Positions 57,182 to 64,000 of a stretch of DNA of 64,000 bases are shown here, one piece after another; position 1 is the stretch's first letter, and each line of letters opens with the position of its first letter. The stretch comes from Marinobacter sp. 1-4A. GTDB lineage: Bacteria > Pseudomonadota > Gammaproteobacteria > Pseudomonadales > Oleiphilaceae. The stretch spans positions 372,001 to 436,000 of the forward strand of contig NZ_VCGY01000001.1 of the NCBI RefSeq assembly GCF_016597725.1. Direction: 5' to 3'. Under the pieces are notes generated by a model. It saw only the letters and a list, made by a program, of their open reading frames with translations. It ran no database searches and was not told where the DNA came from. A program made the translations under genes and the position numbers.

Positions 57182-60100
57182 GATCTGCCTCCTTGTTATC
57201 TATCTGACTGGTTCGAATCAGTGTCGGGCGGCCGGTATCCAGAGCTTTCATCAGCTGTGTCTGTTTCTCCTGAACCGCCTCTGCTGCCTGTTCCCGCACA
57301 GGGCCATAGCCGCGCACTTCACCCCCAAGTTCCGCCAGTTGCAGGAAGGTATCGTAGTTGCTGGTATCCAGCTCGCTGACAATCCGCTCCACCAGTTGTT
57401 GATATTCTCTCAGTTGGGCTCGATCCATCTTTCGGTCGGCGGAATAGCTGAACGGATCAATAGGCGTACCGCGCAGCACCCGGAACTTCGCCAGAACTTT
57501 GAATACCCGGAACATCCAAGGGCCAAACTGACGCTTCTTTGGCCTGCCCTGAGCGTCGGTCCCGCGGTTCATAATGGGCGGCGCCAGATGGAAGTGAACC
57601 TTGAAGTCGCCCTCGAAGGTGTTGTTCACCTCTTTCATGAAATCGGTTTCTGCGAACAGACGAGCCACTTCGTATTCATCTTTAAACGCCATAAACCGGT
57701 ATAACTGCTGCGCCACGGCACGAGTCAGCAAGTTGTTGGTCTCGCCGAGCTTTTCCTCTGCCGCACGCACCTGCTGTACCAGCCGGGTATAACGGTTTGC
57801 CCAGCGGCGGTTTTGATAGCTCACCAGGTGCTTGTAACGGCTATTGATCAAATCGTCCAGGCTTAGCTCGGCTTTTACTTCTTCTACTTTGGCCTCGCCG
57901 GTATCCAGCAGATCGGTGATCACCTTTACGTCTGTGGCTGCTATACGCCCCCAACCAAAGGCTTCCTTATTGCGCTCAACCGCAACACCATTGAGCTCAA
58001 TGGCTTTCATCAGCGCAGCCTGCGACAGCGGCAGCAAGCCCCGCTGCCAAGCAAAGCCCAGCATCATCACGTTGGAAAACACCGTATCGCCCATCAGTTT
58101 CTCGGCGATACCGTTGGCATCCAGCCGTGCAAAGTTTTCATCACCAACAGCATTGCAGATCAGGTCAAGACGTTTTTCAGACTGCATATCCGCATCGCGG
58201 AAAAGCACATAGTCCCCGGTAGGCAGTTCGGCTTCATTGGCGACAACACGGGTATGATTCGGCCGCAGAACGCCCAGCGCTTTCTGTGAAGAGGCAACCA
58301 CCAGATCACAGGCGATCACCGCATCGGCTTGGCCATTACTGATACGAACCTGATGCAGTTTATCCGGAGACGGTGCCATGCGAACGAAACTGAGAACAGT
58401 GCCACCCTTCTGGGCAAAACCGGTGAAATCCAGTACCGACGTACCCTTGGCCTCAAGGTGCGCGGCCATGGTAATAAGTTGGCCCACTGTTACAACGCCA
58501 GTGCCACCAACGCCACCCACCAATACATCGTATGAGCCAGCCAGTTCAGGCAAGGCTGGGTCTGGAAGATCGGCCAGTTTGCCTGTGAGCACAGAGCCTG
58601 TGTCCATGCCGCGGGATTTGCGCAGCTGCCCACCTTCAATAGTCACAAAGCTCGGGCAGAAGCCGTTCACGCAGGAGAAATCCTTGTTGCAGGAAGACTG
58701 GTCAATTTTGCGCTTGCGGCCCAACTCGGTTTGGCGTGGCACCACAGAAAGGCAGTTCGACTGAACAGAACAATCACCACAACCTTCGCAGACGTGGTGG
58801 TTAATAAATGCCCGCTTGGCGGGGTCCGGGTACAGATTGCGCTTACGGCGACGACGCTTCTCCGCCGCACAGGTCTGGTCATAAATCAGCACCGTGCAGC
58901 CGGGAATATCGCGTAATTCTCGCTGAACCTTGTCCAGCTCAGTGCGATCGTGAAAGGTGACGTCATCCGGGAAGAGTTTTTTGTGCTCGTCATACTTTTC
59001 CGGTTCATCACTGAGCACCACAACCCGGCGCACGCCCTCGGCTGCGACCTGTTGGGCAATCATCGGTACGGTAATCTGGCCGTCCACAGGCTGGCCGCCG
59101 GTCATGGCTACTGCGTCGTTGAACAGAATCTTGTAGGTAATATTGATACCGGCCGCAACGGCCTGACGAATCGCCATGGAGCCGGAATGGAAATACGTGC
59201 CTTCGCCTAGATTCTGGAATATATGCGGGTTGCCGGTGTACCGGCTTTTGCCAATCCAGTTGACGCCTTCACCACCCATCTGAATCAAGGATTCGGTATT
59301 ACGGCCCATCCAGGAGGCCATAAAATGACAACCGATTCCGGCCAGCGCTTTACTGCCTTCGGGTACTTTGGTGGAGGTGTTGTGAGGGCAGCCGGAGCAG
59401 AAGTACGGTAGGCGCTTTACGCCACCCGGATCTTGGGCATTACTCATGCTGTTGATGGCCATCAGGCGCTCGTTGTAATCCTCGCCGAAGAAACGGCCAA
59501 GGCGGGCAGCCAGAAAACCCGCTATCAGTTTGGGGCTCAGTTCACCAACATAGGGAATCAAAGGCCGCCCCAGTTCATCCTGCTTACCGGTGATCAAAAC
59601 CTCACCGGGGCGATCCGGCTCCGACATCGCCTCTTTGATTTGGCTCTCGATAATGCCGCGCTTTTCCTCGATAACCAGCACTTCTTCCTTGTTGTGAACA
59701 AACTGGAGCATGCCGCGACGCTCAATCGGCCACACCAAGCCCACCTTGTAGATGTCCAGCCCCATCTCACTGGCCCGTTGTTCATCAATGCCCAGCAAAT
59801 CAAGCGCTTCCAGCAGGTCCAAATGACCCTTGCCGGTGGTAACAATGCCAAAGCGCGCCTCGGCATTATTGAACAGGCAACGGTCAATAGGGTTGGCTCG
59901 CGCAAACGCCTGCACGGCCGCCAGTTTGTGTTCAATACGGGTTTCGAGCTGCGGACCCGGCAAGTCCGGCCAGCGATAATGCAAGCCGCTTTCAGGCGGC
60001 GTGAAGTCGTCAGGGGTTTCAAACTCCGGCAGCGGCGGCAACTCTACCGAGGCAGCACTTTCAACCGTTTCCGAAACCGCCTTGAACCCTGTCCAACAGC

Positions 60101-60725
60101 CGCTATAACGCGACAACGCTATGCCCCATAGACCGAACTCCAGATACTCCGCAATGTTGGCGGGGTTAATCGTGGGCATAAAAAAGCTCATAAACGCCAC
60201 ATCCGACTGGTGCGGCATGGAGGAGGACACGCAACCGTGATCGTCCCCTGCAACCACCAGCACGCCACCGTGGGGCGAACTGCCGTATGTGGTGCCGTGT
60301 TTCAGCGCGTCGCCGGCACGATCAACTCCCGGCCCCTTGCCATACCAGATACCAAATACGCCATCCACCTGGCGGTCGTCGTCGGTTTCTACCTGCTGGG
60401 TGCCCAGCATGATGGTTGCTGCGAGGTCTTCGTTAATCGCAGGTACGAAATCGATGCGGTTTTCATCAAGCAGAGTCTTGGCCTGCCACAAAGCCTGATC
60501 GTAGGCGCCCAGCGGTGAGCCCCGGTAACCACTCACCATACCGGCAGTATTAAGCCCGAGCTTTCTGTCCAGTGCGGCCTGCATCAACGGGATTCGAACA
60601 AGTGCCTGAGTGCCGGTGAGAAATACCCGCCCGGAACTTCTCAGATAGCGATCCTCGAGTTTGTAATTGTCGAGTTGGGGTGTATCGGTTTGCGGTACAT
60701 CGGGTTGAGAGATGTCGGTGGACAT
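57174..60725 (-). CDS. indolepyruvate ferredoxin oxidoreductase family protein (fused)
   Basis: A 1183-residue thiamine-diphosphate enzyme that oxidatively decarboxylates aryl- or branched 2-oxoacids to acyl-CoA. It fuses the alpha-type and gamma-type modules. Visible: MVSGYRGSPLGAYDQAL near residue 65, FCSGCPHNTSTKVPEGS (ThDP/cluster region), a ferredoxin-type cysteine cluster HVCEGCGDCSVQSNC near residue 650, and GGVGGTGVVTVGQL of the gamma domain. Start ATG 60725 has AAAGGAGGG upstream. It is divergent from an Lrp-type regulator. Confidence 0.93.
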   Translation of the reverse strand: MSTDISQPDVPQTDTPQLDNYKLEDRYLRSSGRVFLTGTQALVRIPLMQAALDRKLGLNTAGMVSGYRGSPLGAYDQALWQAKTLLDENRIDFVPAINEDLAATIMLGTQQVETDDDRQVDGVFGIWYGKGPGVDRAGDALKHGTTYGSSPHGGVLVVAGDDHGCVSSSMPHQSDVAFMSFFMPTINPANIAEYLEFGLWGIALSRYSGCWTGFKAVSETVESAASVELPPLPEFETPDDFTPPESGLHYRWPDLPGPQLETRIEHKLAAVQAFARANPIDRCLFNNAEARFGIVTTGKGHLDLLEALDLLGIDEQRASEMGLDIYKVGLVWPIERRGMLQFVHNKEEVLVIEEKRGIIESQIKEAMSEPDRPGEVLITGKQDELGRPLIPYVGELSPKLIAGFLAARLGRFFGEDYNERLMAINSMSNAQDPGGVKRLPYFCSGCPHNTSTKVPEGSKALAGIGCHFMASWMGRNTESLIQMGGEGVNWIGKSRYTGNPHIFQNLGEGTYFHSGSMAIRQAVAAGINITYKILFNDAVAMTGGQPVDGQITVPMIAQQVAAEGVRRVVVLSDEPEKYDEHKKLFPDDVTFHDRTELDKVQRELRDIPGCTVLIYDQTCAAEKRRRRKRNLYPDPAKRAFINHHVCEGCGDCSVQSNCLSVVPRQTELGRKRKIDQSSCNKDFSCVNGFCPSFVTIEGGQLRKSRGMDTGSVLTGKLADLPDPALPELAGSYDVLVGGVGGTGVVTVGQLITMAAHLEAKGTSVLDFTGFAQKGGTVLSFVRMAPSPDKLHQVRISNGQADAVIACDLVVASSQKALGVLRPNHTRVVANEAELPTGDYVLFRDADMQSEKRLDLICNAVGDENFARLDANGIAEKLMGDTVFSNVMMLGFAWQRGLLPLSQAALMKAIELNGVAVERNKEAFGWGRIAATDVKVITDLLDTGEAKVEEVKAELSLDDLINSRYKHLVSYQNRRWANRYTRLVQQVRAAEEKLGETNNLLTRAVAQQLYRFMAFKDEYEVARLFAETDFMKEVNNTFEGDFKVHFHLAPPIMNRGTDAQGRPKKRQFGPWMFRVFKVLAKFRVLRGTPIDPFSYSADRKMDRAQLREYQQLVERIVSELDTSNYDTFLQLAELGGEVRGYGPVREQAAEAVQEKQTQLMKALDTGRPTLIRTSQIDNKEADHV

Positions 60726-60822
60726 GGCGCCCTCCTTTTATTGTCGATTTTATGACCAAAATTCTAGAGGGAAGTTCGCCAAAGGTGCTTGCGTATTTTG
60801 CGGGACTTTTAATAGATTGCAC

Positions 60823-60865
60823 AAGATCCTTTGATATATGACAATTAAAACAAAGATCCTTTGAT
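60823..60865. promoter_or_regulatory. two 13-bp direct repeats phased 30 bp apart (Lrp-type operator)
   Basis: AAGATCCTTTGAT occurs at 60823-60835 and again at 60853-60865, exactly 30 bp (about three helical turns) apart. They lie in the 159-bp gap between the divergent oxidoreductase and Lrp/AsnC genes. Lrp octamers wrap DNA over such phased sites. Control of both genes is inferred. Confidence 0.7.
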
Positions 60866-60884
60866 TAAAAACAGGTGTTACCAA

Positions 60885-61364
60885 ATGAAACAGGTGGAGC
60901 TGGATAAACTCGACCAACGAATCCTAGCGATTCTGCAACGGGATGGCCGAATCAGTAACCAGCAACTCGCGGAACAGGTGGGGCTCTCACCGGCTGCCTG
61001 TTGGCGGCGTGTAAGAGCCCTTGAGGAAAGCGGTGTCATTAAAGGCTATAGCGCGCACCTAACACCGGAGCGCATCGGCCATGGCCTTTGCGTGTTGGTA
61101 AACCTGTCACTTCAAAGACACACCATAGACAGCACGGCGGAAATCGAACGACAGGTGAGCAGCTATCCCGAAGTTCTGCAGTGTTTTGCGGTTACCGGAA
61201 ACGCCGATTTTGTTTTGCGAATCATCGTGCCGGATATGGCCAGTTATGATCGTTTTCTCAACGAAAAAATCTTTACCTTGCAAGGTATAGCTCAGGTAAA
61301 TTCCAACTTTGTTTTACGGGAAATCAAAAACACCCAGATGATTCCTGTAGGCAGTGGTGATTAA
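60885..61364 (+). CDS. Lrp/AsnC-family regulator
   Basis: A 159-residue regulator. N-terminal HTH (LDQRILAILQRDGRISNQQLAEQVGLSPAACWRR begins at residue 8) and the RAM/ACT effector domain with GNADFVLRIIVPDMASYDRF. ATG 60885 is used, not the TTG-type upstream frame. The family often senses amino acids; here it probably controls the divergent oxidoreductase/aminotransferase genes. Confidence 0.92.
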   Translation: MKQVELDKLDQRILAILQRDGRISNQQLAEQVGLSPAACWRRVRALEESGVIKGYSAHLTPERIGHGLCVLVNLSLQRHTIDSTAEIERQVSSYPEVLQCFAVTGNADFVLRIIVPDMASYDRFLNEKIFTLQGIAQVNSNFVLREIKNTQMIPVGSGD

Positions 61365-61385
61365 AGGCCAGTAACCGGGCCTGTG

Positions 61386-62306
61386 TTAGCTGGCAGGCCG
61401 GAGGCTAGTTGCCACAACCGACCCCACAACAACCAACAACGCCGCCAGTGGTAACCGCCAGTCCGGCGCCGCAACCCCGGCAACTACCAAAAACGCAGCC
61501 GCCAAAACAGGCACACCATAGGCAAGACTACCAACCAGTGCTGCTGGCCCACTGCGCAGAGCCACATCCCAAGCCACCATGGCGAGCCCGTATGGCCCAA
61601 CACCCAGACCAATGCCTGCCACAAGAGCGAGGCCCGACGGCAGCCCGAAAGCTGCGCCTGTGAGAACATCTGCAATTGTGGCGCCCAAGGCCGCCAGTAA
61701 AAAAAGCCCCGGCATAATCGGCGCAACAGCCACCGGCGCTGCCTGGCAAACCCACGAATACAACGCCCAACAGCAAGCCGCCATCAACGCCAGCCCATAG
61801 CCGAGCAGGTACTGGGAAAACCCCTCAGTTCCGGTTCCCGGCGAAAGCAAAACCGCCGCTCCGGAAAATGCAATAAGCGCACCGCACAGCACGGGAAGCG
61901 GAATCCGGCGATGAAACACCCACTGACTGATCACAATGAACATAATTGGCCAGGTGTAGGTGATTAACGCCGCCTCTGCGGTCGGTGCCATACCAACCCC
62001 CGTGAGATACCCGCCAATAGCACCGAGTATCAAGGTTGGCAGCAAGCCATAAATAGTCAGCTTCCATCGCGGAGAAAGCGGTACTTGAACACTCTGAACG
62101 TTTCGGCTTCCGCGCTTTCGAAGGCTCGTTGGCAGGGCCACGATCGCCCCACTGATCAGCGCAATCGCCGTGAGCTGAAAAGGTGGGACAGAGCTGGCCA
62201 AATCTACAAGCAAAGGCGCGCCAGCCCAGAGCACAACGGCGAAAAGGGCGGCAGTGATACTGACATAAAGTGGGCGGGAAGGGTTTGCGATAAGTTGCAC
62301 CGTCAT
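61386..62306 (-). CDS. EamA-family exporter (YddG-like)
   Basis: A 306-residue ten-helix DMT transporter with two EamA halves. The segment TEAALITYTWPIMFIV resembles YddG, an aromatic amino-acid exporter. ATG 62306 is preceded by AGGAG; the frame back to 62381 overlaps the operator. Divergent from a LysR gene, likely its regulator. Confidence 0.87.
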   Translation of the reverse strand: MTVQLIANPSRPLYVSITAALFAVVLWAGAPLLVDLASSVPPFQLTAIALISGAIVALPTSLRKRGSRNVQSVQVPLSPRWKLTIYGLLPTLILGAIGGYLTGVGMAPTAEAALITYTWPIMFIVISQWVFHRRIPLPVLCGALIAFSGAAVLLSPGTGTEGFSQYLLGYGLALMAACCWALYSWVCQAAPVAVAPIMPGLFLLAALGATIADVLTGAAFGLPSGLALVAGIGLGVGPYGLAMVAWDVALRSGPAALVGSLAYGVPVLAAAFLVVAGVAAPDWRLPLAALLVVVGSVVATSLRPAS

Positions 62307-62396
62307 GACTCCTGTTTCTATGGGTGGATTGAAGGATGGACTGAAAAAATGGATTGAGTTCGACAGTGACAGGATAAGCATTTACCATTCATCACA

Positions 62397-62416
62397 ATAT
62401 CAATCGATTTTGATAT
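62397..62416. promoter_or_regulatory. palindromic LysR-type box between eamA and lysR genes
   Basis: ATATCAA-TCGATT-TTGATAT is a perfect inverted repeat with 7-bp arms, like the ATC-N-GAT boxes of LysR regulators. A half-site ATTGATATAT follows at 62431-62440. It lies about 90 bp upstream of eamA and 24 bp before the LysR start. Confidence 0.6.
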
Positions 62417-62439
62417 ATAGCATCACGAGGATTGATATA

Positions 62440-63303
62440 TTGAGAAACCGCATACTCGATTTGAACATGCTTCTTACGTTGGTAACCATTGCAGACACAG
62501 GCACAGTCACCGCCGCAGCCGAAAGATTGGCCTACACCCAGTCCACTGTGAGCATGCAGCTAAACCGCCTGGAAACAGCGCTTGGCGTTCCGCTCCATGA
62601 ACGGGACGGGCGGCGTATAAGATTCACCGCAGAAGGTCAGAAGCTGGTGGGTTACGCCAGAAAAATGCTGGAGCTTAATAACGAAGCTATTGATGACGTG
62701 CAGCAGCGCCAAATTTCCGGAGAGCTAAACCTTGGAATTCCGGAGGATTATGCCTTTCTGTTGACCTCTGTACTGTCTCACTTCAACCGACAGTTCCCCG
62801 CCGTGCAGTTGCAGGTTACCTGTCGCTCAAGCGTGGAGTTGGTCAAACACGTACAGGCAGGCACAATGGACTTGGCTGTGGTAACCCGCCAGGCGCGGTC
62901 TCCGGGCGGTGAGGTCATCCGGCGCGAGCCTTTGTTATGGGCCGTAGGCGCCAATGCCCAGCCGTCACTGACCGATCCAATACCGTTGGCCTTTTACTCT
63001 CCGGGGGCTGATGTATTCCGAGATGTTGCCGAACAGGCGTTAACGAACGCCGGGCGCGATTGGCGAATGGCTTATTCAAGCCAGTCCATGACCGGGCTTA
63101 TGCCGGTTGTCGCCGCCGGGCTGGCAGTCGCGGTGATTACACGAAACATGCTCACCCCACAATTGCGAGTGCTGGACGAGCGCAGCGGCATGCCCGCCCT
63201 ACAATCGGTTGAGATTGCACTGCACCGGCCTGCTGGCAGGCCTTCAGAGCCAGCCAAACAATTGGCCGAGCTCATTAGAAGCCATTTGTCGACAACAGAT
63301 TGA
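62440..63303 (+). CDS. LysR-family regulator
   Basis: A 287-residue regulator. N-terminal winged HTH (TVTAAAERLAYTQSTVSMQL then NRLETALGVPLHERDGR), followed by the substrate-binding domain starting near GELNLGIPEDYAF. Start TTG 62440 with GAGG nine bases upstream; the frame back to 62305 is inside the eamA promoter region. It probably controls the divergent eamA gene through the palindrome at 62397-62416. Confidence 0.88.
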   Translation: MRNRILDLNMLLTLVTIADTGTVTAAAERLAYTQSTVSMQLNRLETALGVPLHERDGRRIRFTAEGQKLVGYARKMLELNNEAIDDVQQRQISGELNLGIPEDYAFLLTSVLSHFNRQFPAVQLQVTCRSSVELVKHVQAGTMDLAVVTRQARSPGGEVIRREPLLWAVGANAQPSLTDPIPLAFYSPGADVFRDVAEQALTNAGRDWRMAYSSQSMTGLMPVVAAGLAVAVITRNMLTPQLRVLDERSGMPALQSVEIALHRPAGRPSEPAKQLAELIRSHLSTTD

Positions 63304-63357
63304 GGTTAGACAGAACGCGCGGCCAGACTACTCCCGCCGCGCCATGACAAAAACCGA

Positions 63358-63909
63358 TCAGGCGAAGGGGGAAGGCGCAGACTTGAATTCGTCGTACAAC
63401 TCCGGGTAGTCCTCTTTGAGTCTCGCCAAATTGGCCTGCGCGCCCTCCGGCAACATCTTGAGCAGGTTCTTTTGCTCTTCTTTTGTGAGCTTTTCACGGA
63501 AGAAGGGAAACAACAACTCCCGCTCTGCACGCAGATAGGCAAGGTGAGCATCCAGATACGCCTTGAGATCATCGGCAAAACGATCCATGGGAACCACGGC
63601 ATCCAGAAGAATCATGTCAATATTCTCGGAAAGCAGATTCAGGCGCTCTCGCAAGGCTTGATAATCTTCGGCCAACTGTTGTCCAACCTCGCCTTCCTTG
63701 AACTTCTTCGCCACATGATGCTCGCTGTAAAGTCGCTCCAAAGGGCCAACAAAGCTGTTCATGTAGTCGAGAATATAGTCCACAACCTCGCGTATCAGGT
63801 GAAAGTCCGGGCGCTCGCCATGGGTCAAAGACTCATGCCGCAGCAAGAGTACGTGTAGAAGCCGAGCCATGTTGGCGTGATCGTGACGCACTTGGTTAAG
63901 GGTTGCCAT
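63358..63909 (-). CDS. hemerythrin-like (HHE) domain protein, possibly altered metal site
   Basis: A 183-residue helical protein of the HHE-cation-binding type: NQVRHDHANMARLLHVLL at the N-terminus and DAHLAYLRAERELLFPFF near residue 125. The middle motif, usually HHxxED, reads HHVAKKF, lacking the acid, so iron binding is doubtful. ATG 63909 has GGAGG nine bases upstream. No operon partner is visible; the window ends 90 bp upstream. Confidence 0.82.
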   Translation of the reverse strand: MATLNQVRHDHANMARLLHVLLLRHESLTHGERPDFHLIREVVDYILDYMNSFVGPLERLYSEHHVAKKFKEGEVGQQLAEDYQALRERLNLLSENIDMILLDAVVPMDRFADDLKAYLDAHLAYLRAERELLFPFFREKLTKEEQKNLLKMLPEGAQANLARLKEDYPELYDEFKSAPSPFA

Positions 63910-64000
63910 AGTAAAGCCTCCGTTGCTGGTAGGTCGTATTATAGTTGGCTTTCCAAACTCTATATTGGATGCTTCTTTACTGGAATACCAGAGCACTCAG

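Noticed and set aside
1-64000. Genomic island or prophage
   Set aside because: No integrase, transposase, phage gene or clear composition shift; the two tRNA genes have intact neighbours and no duplicated end was seen.

Overview
The window reads as core chromosome of a marine gammaproteobacterium, most likely Marinobacter or a close relative. The reasons are the Pseudomonas-type gene order rne / rluC / HAD hydrolase / sppA / yceF / yceD-rpmF-plsX-fabD-fabG-acpP-fabF-pabC-mltG-tmk, the tRNA-Ala(GGC)-tRNA-Glu pair behind gltX, the sodium-coupled and TRAP transporters, and an even, moderate GC content. I recognise no phage, plasmid, insertion sequence or CRISPR array.

Layout. 1-3.7 kb: end of a LysR regulator, miaE, acnB. 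3.7-9.3 kb: a TauE/SafE permease, a fused TRAP permease with its TAXI binding protein, and putP with a structured promoter. 9.6-18.4 kb: an AraC regulator, then the minus-strand lipid and cell-envelope cluster from tmk back to yceD. 18.5-26.3 kb: yceF, sppA, a HAD phosphatase, rluC, a long rne leader, rne and a YecA-family gene. 26.3-28.7 kb: PHP exonuclease, YciI, an SH3/coiled-coil membrane protein and a PilZ protein. 28.8-32.7 kb: rraA-ppsA and the divergent ppsR. 32.8-40.5 kb: M16C peptidase, a small membrane protein, a PEGA/MORN protein, a membrane-tethered receiver-domain protein, a MobA-like transferase and an unusual QueD-family protein. 40.5-42.5 kb: a 26-bp-armed inverted repeat, terminator, two tRNAs with their own promoter, and gltX. 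42.7-46.3 kb: a lone znuA behind a Zur-like site, an AEC permease, a trans-sulfuration PLP enzyme and a DUF488 protein. 46.3-54.4 kb: an FMN 2-hydroxyacid oxidase overlapping a hemerythrin-GGDEF-EAL protein, an orphan SdhB-like protein, a DUF5610-type protein and the ydbH-ynbE-ydbL envelope set. 54.5-63.3 kb: NSS transporter, aromatic aminotransferase, indolepyruvate oxidoreductase, Lrp-type regulator, EamA exporter and LysR regulator. The window closes with a hemerythrin-like protein.

How the genes work together. The fab cluster makes fatty-acid and phospholipid precursors and is linked to ribosome (rpmF, yceD) and murein (mltG) genes. ppsA, ppsR and acnB belong to central carbon metabolism and gluconeogenesis. 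rne and rraA, an enzyme and its inhibitor, both lie here. The last 10 kb looks like a self-contained locus for uptake, transamination, oxidative decarboxylation and export of aromatic (or similar) amino acids. The best candidates for something under-described are that locus with its 30-bp-phased regulator site, the hemerythrin-GGDEF-EAL/hydroxyacid oxidase pair, the PEGA-MORN/receiver pair, the orphan SdhB, and three short non-coding repeats. No wholly new system is evident; most of the window is conserved housekeeping sequence.
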